Below, piece after piece: positions 19,968 through 28,278 of a stretch of DNA of 31,355 nt (the stretch's first letter is position 1; every line of letters starts with the position of its first letter). Source of the stretch: Coemansia sp. RSA 1804. Lineage: Eukaryota; Kickxellomycota; Kickxellomycetes; Kickxellales; Kickxellaceae. Position numbers and translations under genes: made by a program. The DNA is taken from the NCBI GenBank assembly GCA_027578815.1, contig JANBTH010000139.1:1-31355 (forward strand), read 5' to 3'. A model generated the notes under the pieces. It was not told the origin of the DNA. It saw only the letters and a program-made list of their open reading frames with translations, and searched no databases.

Positions 19968-20807
19968 ATGAAAACCAAAGCCCAACCGACCGGCACCACC
20001 GCCGCACTCAACGATGGAAGCGGAAGCAAAAGCAGAACTGCTAGAGCACTGGTGTGGAACAACGTGGTTATAATGCACGCGCTAGTAAAGTACATGGAAC
20101 CACAAGCGTTAGTAAAGCTATGTCTAGTTAACAAGCAAGGGTGGATGAGTGCAATCGAACGACTTTGGCTGTGGCCCTGACCAGCAGATAAACTAGAGGT
20201 TTTTAAAAAATTCTCAGCAACCATCACACGTCGACTGTTATTTGAAATCGGTAACTATAGTCGGTACGGCGAGCTTGTCAAAGTACTCGATCTCAGTATG
20301 ACATATCAGCACTGGGAAAGGATACTGGAAATGCAGCGGCAAAACTATTTGGACACTATTATCCAGCCCATCGCTTCGTCGTGTGTAAACACAAAGACCC
20401 TCAATCTCGAGATGTGCAAAATGTTACCTGATTCCTCGTTTGTTAAGCTTTTTGCAGACAACTCGCAGCTTTGCAACAGCCTCACAGAGCTTAATTTAAT
20501 GTATGTTGAAGCTACCGATACGGAGATTGGAGCATTTATACATATGTTTCCTAAATTAGAGCGTCTGTTACTCGTTGGAACAGAAGCATGCATTGTTACA
20601 TGCACGACCATTGCCAAGTGTCTACCTGACCTACATTTTCTGGATCTATCTCATTCTTACGAGGTTGATGACGAATGTGTTCGAGTCATTGCAAAGTCCT
20701 GCAAATATCTTCACTATCTCAACATCTATAATTGCCAAAGCATTCAGACCAAAGATGTTTCCGGTATGTTGGAGAAACTTGGTGCTTCTATTCGTGTAAT
20801 CCGTTAA
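19968..20807 (+). pseudogene. F-box/leucine-rich-repeat gene interrupted by one in-frame TGA
   Basis: A single frame from ATG 19968 to the stop at 20805-20807 would give 279 residues but has one TGA at codon 71 (20178-20180). Before it, ALVKYMEPQALVKLCLVNKQ and ERLWLWP fit an F-box followed by its usual LW element. After it, PADKLEVFKKF continues the normal F-box linker. LRRs follow: VKVLDLSMTYQ, KTLNLEMCKM, TELNLMYVEATD, LHFLDLSHSYEVDDECVRVIAKSC, LHYLNIYNCQSI (AMN1/GRR1-like). F-box proteins bring substrates to SCF ubiquitin ligases. Apart from the stop there is no frameshift. No plausible intron (GT-AG, multiple of three) removes the TGA without also removing F-box sequence. Options are a recent pseudogene, a sequencing error, or TGA readthrough (next base C). 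The TTTTAG immediately before the ATG may end a 5' UTR intron. Confidence 0.7.
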
Positions 20808-20902
20808 TATAGACATCAAAAGTACACAATTCAAAGTGTTCTGCGCTAGAAAATAACAGCAGCAGCAAGAAAGCAAGACCCCGCCTATTTTTCCTTTTCA
20901 TA

Positions 20903-22594
20903 TTATAGATTTAGAGCCCTATGCTCTGCTATCGCGCCAAGATCAACGTTTTTGAAGTGCTCGGGGTTCTTGCGGTACATCTGGGCAAACGGACACTCGT
21001 CGGGCACCACCTTATCAACAGCAGTCATCCGATTCTTCTCAGGCTCAGGCGCTGCAATTATTGGCGCAGAAGAGTCGGCAACGCTCATGAGCTTTTCAAC
21101 AGATCGCTCGCCCTTGCTCCAAGCAACGGTTGCACCAGCCTCCAGCATTAGAGCGCTGGAGTAGCGGTTATTATTGGAACCCTCTTCCCGCGCAGCACGA
21201 AGCGCAGCCATGCGCAAAGCAACAACAGCTGAAGCAGAGCCCATAATGTAGGCCAGACACTTGGTGGCCCACGGCTGTTGGTCTGTCGCAAGTTTTGCAG
21301 CTAGATCGTCAATCGAATGGAGACCACGGGCAACAGGCGCAAAGTAGCGCGCAATCTCCTGGCTCCACACGCCAACCTTTGACGGGCCTGGGTACGCAGA
21401 GTCTGCTATATATGCTTTGCGCAGAGCGTCGCGCGTGTGCGGCGGCGGGCACGAGGCGGCAAGAAGAATGCGTTCCATTGATGCTGTTAGTTTGCGCTGC
21501 GCAATGACACCGGAGCCAAAACCAAGAGTCGACCACTCGCTGCTACGAAGCACCAGATCCAAGTTGCACAGAATGTACTCGGCCGTTCCTTCAGGATACT
21601 TTGCCTGGCTAGTATCCAGACTGGCCCAGTCGTACAGAGCAGCAATGGGAAAAACGCTTGCAGACTCGGTGGCTGGACCTACGGCTGCCGAAAACGCTTC
21701 GGTGGTGACAATGTCTGGCGTCGAAAGCAGAATTCCCAGCGCGCTCTGGTCGACGCTCCCGCTGGCAAACATAACCACGGGTTTCGTCTGGTTCAGTCTG
21801 CGCAGATCAATCTGGAGCCGCACGTACGCCTGCATGGTCTGCTGGATGTCAGCGGTCTTGCGCGACAGCGACGGCAGAAAGACGGGCTCAGCAGGCGGTG
21901 CGCTACTGGCGTCATCGACCGCAAGCGAGGCGCTAGAGATAACTGCAACAGCGTGGTACTTTTCGTCAAATCCACTAACAACGGCGGCGTGAATCCTGCC
22001 GAGAACGCCAGCCGTCAGCTCTGCATTGGGTGCAAAATAGTCCGTCAGATCAACAATTTTGATGTTCTTAAAGTTGCTTGCATCCACAGCGCGAGGTGGC
22101 CTCTTGGAATCAGCGTTGTCCCACATGTGCTGGTACGGACACACGGGCTTTGGCGCATTGGCCTCCTTGTACTGCTGGTACGCGTCGTAGTCCAGGGGCT
22201 CCACGTGCTGGTTGTAGTATTGCGCCTTGGCCTGCACCATACGCGCATCAATCTGATGCTTGATGTTTGCGCCATCCACGGCATACACGTCGCCCAGTGT
22301 CTCGGCAAAACCGGGTGCTGTCACAAAGTCATAGCCCTCGAATCTGCTGTACAGTCGAGCCTCGTCTGACATCTCGCTTGCATCCACAATGCCCATTGTG
22401 CGCAGCCATTCGCGCAGCCGTTTACTGTCTATCAGGGGGTCTACCTCGGCCACAAAGTACTCGATCCGCTTGTTCACCGCCGTTTCGTCATCCAGACCGG
22501 CTGTCGTCCATGGATACTGGTAGTACTGGTGGAACCGCTGCAACTCGTCGGTTGTAAAAGCACACCCGTCGACCTGGGAGATCTCATCGTTCAT
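20903..22594 (-). CDS. Degenerate 3-hydroxyisobutyryl-CoA hydrolase (EHD3/HIBCH)-like crotonase-fold protein
   Basis: 563 residues. The central part follows the HIBCH/crotonase order. KPVVMFASGSVDQSALG occupies the position of KPxIAxxNGxxxGGG; LLSTPDIVTTEAF follows; AEYILCNLDLVLRSSEWSTLGFGSGVI matches the EYLALTG..AxDAxxLGLA..V helix. DQQPWATKCLAYIMGSASAVVALRMAALRAA matches the C-terminal hydrolase region. The glycine-rich oxyanion loop is lost and the catalytic Glu/Asp pair is not evident, so it is probably not a hydrolase. A fungal relative, Ehd3, is known both as the valine-pathway hydrolase and as mitoribosomal mS47, so a structural role is a reasonable guess. The first 200 residues are an extra domain I do not recognise. 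No obvious mitochondrial presequence. CPYQHMW (C152) and CPFAQMY (C534) form a repeated Cys-Pro-aromatic motif. Confidence 0.85.
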   Translation of the reverse strand: MNDEISQVDGCAFTTDELQRFHQYYQYPWTTAGLDDETAVNKRIEYFVAEVDPLIDSKRLREWLRTMGIVDASEMSDEARLYSRFEGYDFVTAPGFAETLGDVYAVDGANIKHQIDARMVQAKAQYYNQHVEPLDYDAYQQYKEANAPKPVCPYQHMWDNADSKRPPRAVDASNFKNIKIVDLTDYFAPNAELTAGVLGRIHAAVVSGFDEKYHAVAVISSASLAVDDASSAPPAEPVFLPSLSRKTADIQQTMQAYVRLQIDLRRLNQTKPVVMFASGSVDQSALGILLSTPDIVTTEAFSAAVGPATESASVFPIAALYDWASLDTSQAKYPEGTAEYILCNLDLVLRSSEWSTLGFGSGVIAQRKLTASMERILLAASCPPPHTRDALRKAYIADSAYPGPSKVGVWSQEIARYFAPVARGLHSIDDLAAKLATDQQPWATKCLAYIMGSASAVVALRMAALRAAREEGSNNNRYSSALMLEAGATVAWSKGERSVEKLMSVADSSAPIIAAPEPEKNRMTAVDKVVPDECPFAQMYRKNPEHFKNVDLGAIAEHRALNL

Positions 22595-23006
22595 GGTTTA
22601 AAGCAGACCTGACTATTGTGTGATAATACAATATAAAAATAAGTGTATATAAAAAAGGAACGAAAGGAACGAGGAAAGAAAAGAAAAAGGGTATTTTTAT
22701 TCGCCCTTGCGCTTATTAATTCTTTTTTCATCAAGCGAGACATGTGACCATGATATATGCCGTGAGCCTAAAATTGCGCCCAGACCGGTCCGTTTACTGC
22801 TGACCAAGCTCATCGCCAGAGAGCAATAAAGGTGGAGAAAAAAACTATTAAGCTCGTGGCATTGGTATTCGCTGGCTTCACTGAATGCGCTGCCTGCCAG
22901 CATCTAATCGGTAAGCAGCTTAAAGATAGTGAGGGAAGACGAGAATCACGGCATTTATTCAGCAGAAACAAAAGACTATGAATCTAGTCAGTCAGAGAAG
23001 GAAAAG
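22595..23006 (-). other. Upstream region of the HIBCH-like gene and 3' end of a secreted-protein gene
   Basis: AATAAA on the minus strand near 22955-22960 suits the 3' end of the gene at 23007. The stretch 22697-22903 holds a short minus-strand ORF, listed separately. T- and A-rich DNA lies next to the start at 22594. Confidence 0.45.
22697..22903 (-). CDS. Possible small protein, 68 residues (or 38 from an inner ATG)
   Basis: ATG at 22903 on the minus strand; a second ATG at about 22813 gives a 38-residue form beginning MSLVSSKRTGLGAILGSRH and ending in DEKRINKRKGE. The inner form has Arg/Lys/Ser and no acidic residues in its first 25, like a short mitochondrial presequence, and a basic end. 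The interval is more GC-rich than the flanks. I cannot name a family. The upstream gap to the preceding stop is only about 100 bases, so the promoter would be very short. Confidence 0.3.
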   Translation of the reverse strand: MLAGSAFSEASEYQCHELNSFFLHLYCSLAMSLVSSKRTGLGAILGSRHISWSHVSLDEKRINKRKGE

Positions 23007-23768
23007 TTAGGAGCTGAACAGCTCTTCAATCTGGCTAATTGGCATCGTAGAGTACACCGCGTCCGTAGGAAGCGGGAGCACCTCCTCGGTGGGAACGGCA
23101 GGGGCCGAGATTGTCTCATCGATATCTTCCAGGCTGGTAGCGTCGGCCGGCGGCGGGGAAGGCAGCACCTCTTCTTCGCTGGCGCTCGCTTCCTCATCTC
23201 CATCGCTGCTGCTGCTTCTGCAGCGGTGCTTTCTGCGCCTTCCGTGGCCTCCGTGGCCTCCACGGCCACCGCGGTGCTTCCTCCTCTGGCTCTGGCTTTC
23301 GCCGTCTTCGCTGGCAAGACCCGAGGGCTCAAAGTCGCTCAGGTCAAAGTCGCTGGGCACAAAGTCGCCGGTTGGAGCAAAATGGCTTGGCTCAAACCCG
23401 CTGTGGTCCAGCCCGCGGCTGCCTTCGCCGTTCTCCAACTCCTCGCTATCATCGTCCGAGTCGTACTCATCCGAGTCGTAATCGTCGCAGCCCCAATCAT
23501 CGCCATCGTTATCCCAGCTCCGGGACTCTCCGTCCCAGTGCGGCCGGCCGCCGCCAACTGATCCGCGCGAATGCTCGGGACGCTCGACTTGTGAAAAGGA
23601 ATGATCGTGGTCGTGCGAGTAGTGCTCATGCTCTGCCTCGGCTGCCGTCTCGACATCTGCGCTCTCCAGGCTTTCCGATTCTTGGAATCCGCCGTGTCTG
23701 CCGATAGGTGCGGCGGCGGCTGCCATTGCCAGCGCAAACGATGCAAGAGTGGTCGTGAAAAGCTTCAT
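23007..23768 (-). CDS. Secreted acidic Asp/Ser/His-rich protein, 253 residues
   Basis: A clear signal peptide (MKLFTTTLASFALAMAAAAA) with likely cleavage before or within API at about 20-21. The mature protein is mostly low complexity: EHEHYSHDHDHSF (47-59), an Asp/Tyr/Ser block DDWGCDDYDSDEYDSDDDSE (90-109), HSGFEPSHF and SDFE repeats (122-150), a basic patch RRKHRGG...GRRRKHRCR (162-184), an SSSSDGDEE acidic stretch and a PSPPP segment. Exactly two cysteines, C94 and C183. No enzymatic domain; probably disordered, cell-wall or extracellular. His/Asp richness permits metal or calcium binding (inference). It shares HSGF, SDFE, PSPPP and RRR-x3-CR with the protein at 25187 and is probably its paralogue. 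Confidence 0.87.
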   Translation of the reverse strand: MKLFTTTLASFALAMAAAAAPIGRHGGFQESESLESADVETAAEAEHEHYSHDHDHSFSQVERPEHSRGSVGGGRPHWDGESRSWDNDGDDWGCDDYDSDEYDSDDDSEELENGEGSRGLDHSGFEPSHFAPTGDFVPSDFDLSDFEPSGLASEDGESQSQRRKHRGGRGGHGGHGRRRKHRCRSSSSDGDEEASASEEEVLPSPPPADATSLEDIDETISAPAVPTEEVLPLPTDAVYSTMPISQIEELFSS

Positions 23769-25186
23769 TGTTCAAATAAAAATTAATGAAAGGCTAATTA
23801 ATGCTTTCTTTTTTTTTTTTTCAAAAACAAAGTGTTGTGAGGAGATGTGTGGGATTAATGAGGTTGTTGTGATGGAATAAACAGAACCAGCTGAATATTT
23901 CCAGGTCTACGCGGTAGAGAAGGATGAAAGAACGTAAAGGGAAGGAAAGGGAAAAAGGGGAGGGGTTTGTGAGGAAAGAAATCCAAATGCTATTAGAGAT
24001 AAGTAACTTGCCTGAAGAAACTCTCTATTCTTATGATGTTGAAGAGAGCTGGACCAATGCTCTGTTTTATATTCGCACAGACGCCGAACTCTTCCTGGCA
24101 CCCATTGTAAGAGAACAATATGGCAAGGTGAACAAATAAAACCTTCCAAATGATACAATATACTTTTCCTTCTCTCCACACTTTTGGATAACATTCAGAG
24201 CGAATATGAAGTAGCATGGAAAAAGGATTGGCAATGCTTGCTGCTTGCTGTGGATGTCGCTCTGCACACGATGATGGCTCAATAGAGACAACATACACCA
24301 CAGAAGCGAGGAAGGCTTCCACAGTTGTTGTCTTTGCGTTGCTGATCTCCACATGGTCTCTCATGGAGGGCTTCCTTTTTTTTCTGCTTCATCAACATGC
24401 TGCACACGCTTTCGGTTTCTGACGGGGACCGCTTCCGCTTATGCATGCACAATGAAAGTGTCAACAAAAGATAAAGAGTTCCTGTGGTCTGGAAATGCAT
24501 CCCTATCCAACCCAATTCGTTGCTCTGACTGGTGGTACTTTTATTTGAGCATACTTTATTTGTTTTTTGGGGGAAAAATTGTTTTTCTTTCGCGACCACG
24601 AGTTTGTCCATATGAGGCCAAACCAGTATCACTTCTCGGCAGTGTCTTCATTATTTCATCACCGTTGCCATCCATGCGCCCAACTCACACTGCGCTTTAT
24701 TATTTTGTTGTTTTGTACAGGACCACGCTTTTAGGACTGATCCAAAAAATCACTCACTCATGTACCCTCTTCCTCGCATTGACGCAAACCTGAAAACATC
24801 AAGCTTGCTTTTTGGAATGTTGATGTGGTTTTTTAAATGTATGCCAAGCACCCTAGAGACCACTCTCTGAGGGTGTGAATAACAAGTGTTGACACTAGTA
24901 TGATATAATGTGTGCTGTTATGCACTGTGGTTTGGCTGCAGGAAATTAACGACTGATGCGGTATTACAAAAACAATAACATTCACAATAACAACATCACC
25001 CACAAAGCACATTTATATGCGTATATATTTATTCCTCACAAGCACTGGGAATAGCCCCCCACCATATTCTACCAAAAATAAAAGAATAGCACTACTTCGA
25101 AAGGGCGCAAAAATAGTGTTTGATTCGGCAGAAACGGGATGAGATATACGAATGAAAACAAAAATATTTCTCCCGGGAAACACGCA
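23769..25186. other. Spacer between secreted-protein genes
   Basis: I find no convincing gene. The part next to 23769 is T/A-rich and should be the promoter of the minus-strand gene there. A strong imperfect hairpin lies at 24849-24875. Short frames on both strands look like chance. A GT/CA-poor, CT-rich block near 24740-24780 includes CACTCACTCATG. The end near 25050-25186 would be the 3' UTR of the next minus-strand gene. Confidence 0.45.
24849..24875. repeat. Strong intergenic hairpin
   Basis: CACCCTAGAGA pairs with TCTCT-G-AGGGTG: eleven base pairs, a single bulged G at 24869 and a CCAC loop (24860-24863). It is not followed by a T run. The function is unknown. Confidence 0.6.
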
Positions 25187-25693
25187 CTAAGTGGCGGCGG
25201 CGGCGGTGGGGACAGCTGCACCATCGGCGTCAGCACCAGTTGGCTTCTCCGGCGGAGCACCGCTCATATGCGGCCGGCAGCCCTTTGGCCTCCTACGCCC
25301 GCTGTGGGACCAGGTTCCCGATGCATACTCATGCGCATCCCCGCTAACCTCAGCATCCTCCTCGCCGTAGCCAGCCGAGTCGCTTTCAAACTCACTGCAA
25401 TCAAAGTCGCCGTGATGTGGGCCTGGGAACCCGCTATGCTTTTCAAAGTCGGAGAAGTCCTCAGACCCCCACGAGTGGTGCGGATGCTCCCCCGACTCGC
25501 CACTGTGGTGAGACCAGTGCGGCGCCCACGACGCTCCACTTTCTCCCTCAAGAGGTGGCGGCGATGGGTACGCGCCGCCGCTCTCGGCGGCTGCCGGGTC
25601 GGTGGTTACAGTCACCTCGTTAACAGGCGCTGCAGAAACAGCAAATGCTGCAACCGCAACAAGGGCAACAAGATTGGTCATAAATGCTTTCAT
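25187..25693 (-). CDS. Secreted acidic Ser/His/Glu-rich protein, 168 residues
   Basis: The first ATG is at 25693; an upstream TTG in the same frame was ignored. Signal peptide MKAFMTNLVALVAVAAFAVS, cleavage near SAA/PVN. The mature part has PSPPP (43-47), a His/Ser block (WSHHSGESGEHPHHSW), SDFEKHSGF, PHHGDFDCSEFESDSAGYGE (92-111), RRRPKGCRPH (133-142) and an Ala-rich end. Two cysteines only, C99 and C139. It shares HSGF, SDFE, PSPPP and RRR-x3-CR with the 23007 protein and DSAGY with the 28279 protein, linking the three. No known domain; likely extracellular and disordered. CDS composition is GC-rich, unlike the AT-rich DNA on its upstream side. Confidence 0.86.
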   Translation of the reverse strand: MKAFMTNLVALVAVAAFAVSAAPVNEVTVTTDPAAAESGGAYPSPPPLEGESGASWAPHWSHHSGESGEHPHHSWGSEDFSDFEKHSGFPGPHHGDFDCSEFESDSAGYGEEDAEVSGDAHEYASGTWSHSGRRRPKGCRPHMSGAPPEKPTGADADGAAVPTAAAAT

Positions 25694-27549
25694 TCTCAGC
25701 AAAAACAAAAGAAAAAAGTACAAAATGCGAGTACAGTTAATACAATAAAGTGTTTGAAAAAGAAATGTTTCGAATTGATACTTGCAATGGATTTCAACGT
25801 GAATGTGATAAGATAAAGAATAGTTTTTTCTAGTGTAGGAAGAAGGCCCGGTAGTTTTCGTTTATTTTATATCTTGGTCCGAGGATAGATGTCATCGATG
25901 GAAGCATCTACGAAAGAATCCATATGCCCCCGATTGTACATAAAGAAATAGATGTGTCAGATGAGTTCGTTCATGACCAGAAAGATAAAAAAGCTAGCCT
26001 TTCTGGTTTCGAGTTTTGGAATAGAATATGCGCCTGCAATAAAATGAATAAGCATTTTGGGTGCAAAATAAAAAATATATACTCAATACGTTGAGAGAAT
26101 GGAAAAGAATGGCCAATCCTCTGGGATGCCAAGAAATCCATATAGGAAATGTGCGGAGTTGGTCCAAGTATTGATGTGGTCTGCTTTACATGATGGTTCT
26201 CTTTCTAGCCCACCACCTTCTTTTTTTGCCAAGCTTTTTTATTACTAATTTGAAACTGGTTATTGCTCATACTGACAATGGCCATTCTTTTACACTCTTT
26301 CTTATTATAAATCTCTCTTTGCTACAAACACACATACAGATAGTCATCATTGCGCCAATGCCGAATTAAATCTCAAGTCATTTTAATAAGTTAAATGTAC
26401 ATATTTAGTTTTAATTTGTGGCACCTGTACAATCAAAAAATTTTCTGTTTATACGAGTGCGTGGACATAAATATTTAGGACATGCAGCATTGCGAGCAAA
26501 CAGAAACACAAGTCAATAACTTATAAAAAACTATGCAAACATTGTAGTATCAATTTGAAAAAGGAGAATATTAAATTAATTAAAAATGTTAAATGAAGAA
26601 GCGGCTCTTGTGAGGTTTACATCTCGGATGGTTCGTGACTGCTTCTTTGCAACCCGGATTTCTGCGGTTTAGGTTTAAATTATACTCTTTTAATCCCATG
26701 ATTTCTGGCTTTGTGACTAATTTTCTGTTTGCAAATAATTATTTGTATTAACACAGAAATCTATCAAAAAGATATACTTCGGATATTCCGACTTTGCAAT
26801 ATATCTTTATAATATCTTTAGACACTTTGATAGAGTTTGCTTTATTTCTCTTTTTACCAATAATAGTGCATTATGTGGTCTTTTGATTTAATGTTCATAT
26901 TAAAATTACAAGTTAAAAACAGATATTATGTTTACATAGCTGACAGAGCAATATGCAATTAAAATTGTAGGTCAGGTGGAGTCGGGGCTTGTAAAACACT
27001 GGGATAGCCAATAAGTAAGATATAAGCCTCGTAGTTATAAATTAAGAATGGAAATAAGACTAGAAACTAAAAGATACAATAAAAATGGTGGAGTAAAAAT
27101 GTTGAAAAAAGTTGCTTATTTTAGATTTTCTCCAGCGGGGCCTTAAATAGCATTTGCCCATTTTGTGCGCGTTCCGCCGTTTACGCTTGAAAACATATTT
27201 GGCGGTTTGCAACAAGGAGAAAATCTGCATGGCGACTTGTACCGACAAACAAACTTTTTAGAAGCAGATCATGAAAGTGTTGGAAATGGAAATAGAACTA
27301 ATAAATTCCAAAGAAATGAAAAGTAAAAAAGTAAACTTAAGCACAACCCTACAATATAAGGCTGCGTTGTGTAGAAAACAAAATGGATTAGAAAAGAAAA
27401 TATGAGAAATTAACAGATCAGTTCTATGACATCATGCATCCGTGAGCGCAGGGAAAGACTTACAGGAACAAAGTGCATGTGTCCAAATAAAAAGGGTGTA
27501 ATACGTAATAAATTAAAGAGTGTCCGAATTAGCAAGCAACCACGTCATT

Positions 27550-27579
27550 TTTACGCGGGTGTATGCTTTGTCGCGTAAA
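27550..27579 (+). promoter_or_regulatory. Inverted CGCGTAAA pair
   Basis: TTTACGCG at 27550-27557 and CGCGTAAA at 27572-27579 are exact inverted copies separated by 14 bases. CGCGTAA resembles the MluI cell-cycle box core (ACGCGTNA) bound by MBF-type factors. TATAAAT lies 18 bases downstream. The spacing and symmetry suit a dimeric factor. Direction is assigned from the TATA position. Confidence 0.4.
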
Positions 27580-27596
27580 TTACTTGTTAAAAATGA

Positions 27597-27603
27597 TATA
27601 AAT
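27597..27603 (+). promoter_or_regulatory. TATA box candidate
   Basis: TATAAAT downstream of the CGCGTAAA inverted pair and about 130 bases upstream of the first ATG (27732). Confidence 0.35.
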
Positions 27604-27747
27604 TGAAAGCAAGTTTTCTTCCACAAACCCGTCGTTTTTCTTGTCTCATTAAGCCAGTTCTATACATTACAGTATTTAACCTTTAATTTAGATTAACAAT
27701 TATTAAATACGCTTGTTTGAAAGATTAGAAAATGAGTAAATTTTCAG

Positions 27748-27951
27748 GAAATACAAGTTGACTTGGTAAGTACAAGATTGGTCAGAAATTATAATAAAGT
27801 CAAGAATGCAAATAATGGTTTTTTTAGTGAACTACAACAACCAGCACCAGCAGCGGGTACATCTGCTGCAGCAAAAAAATTAACAGGAAGTGAAAAAAGA
27901 GCTTTGGCTAGAGAAAAAAGAGAGCAAGAAGAGGCAGCTAAACAAAGTTGA
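27748..27951 (+). CDS. Possible last exon of a small protein, start unknown
   Basis: TTTTCAG at 27741-27747 is followed by an open frame to TGA at 27949-27951. The frame ends in SELQQPAPAAGTSAAAKKLT, then GSEKRALAREKREQEEAAKQ, a coding-like Ala/Pro then charged-helix segment unlike the surrounding AT-rich DNA. There is no ATG in this frame. The nearby ATG at 27732 (MSKFSGNTS then TGA) is in another frame, and none of the obvious donors joins it in phase. Either an upstream exon is missing from my reading, or a frameshift has broken the gene. No family is recognised. Confidence 0.28.
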   Translation, partial: EIQVDLVSTRLVRNYNKVKNANNGFFSELQQPAPAAGTSAAAKKLTGSEKRALAREKREQEEAAKQS

Positions 27952-28278
27952 AGCAGTTCAGGGAACCTCTTAAAGAAATTAGCATATTAGTTTTATTGAT
28001 AGCTTGTAGTTGGTTTGAGATATAGGAATATTGAGTATTTTTTGGTTTGGATATCAATACAACATGTAAAACTTTTTAGTAACAGAAAATACAACTCTAC
28101 CGTAGTGTACTTGCAATGGAACCTAGATCTAACAAATAGAAAATAAATTTAGGATAACATTAATTTGCACTGTTATCTTTATTAAGCTCACAGTGGAAAT
28201 ATATTATTCATAATATTTAAACGTGCTATGGCTATAAAATTATTACTTGTTATTGGTGCCAGCAATTTAATACATATT
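27952..28278. other. AT-rich spacer
   Basis: No gene is visible. It would contain 3' UTRs of the possible exon at 27748 (+) and of the secreted-protein gene ending at 28279 (-). Confidence 0.5.

Larger units (their letters stand above)
25694..27747. other. Long AT-rich spacer without recognised gene
   Basis: The DNA becomes very AT-rich from about 26250. A GC-richer island at about 26596-26680 contains a 7-bp stem (26596-26602 with 26641-26647) and could be a structured RNA or a regulatory block. A minus-strand frame at 27060-27230 is basic but unconvincing. At 27550-27579 there is an inverted repeat TTTACGCG/CGCGTAAA followed by TATAAAT at 27597-27603, which looks like a promoter pointing right. 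Confidence 0.45.

Noticed and set aside
22929..23561. 210-codon plus-strand Ala/Val-rich frame resembling membrane segments
   Set aside because: Antisense of the secreted acidic protein; hydrophobicity arises from reading Asp/Ser codons in reverse.
24216..24793. Plus-strand frames with hydrophobic stretches between the secreted genes
   Set aside because: Several overlapping frames of similar length, biased composition from T-rich DNA, no family resemblance.
27060..27230. Basic minus-strand frame MQIFSLLQTAKYVFKRKRR... as a small gene
   Set aside because: It ends in random Phe/Ser-rich AT translation and has no supporting signals.
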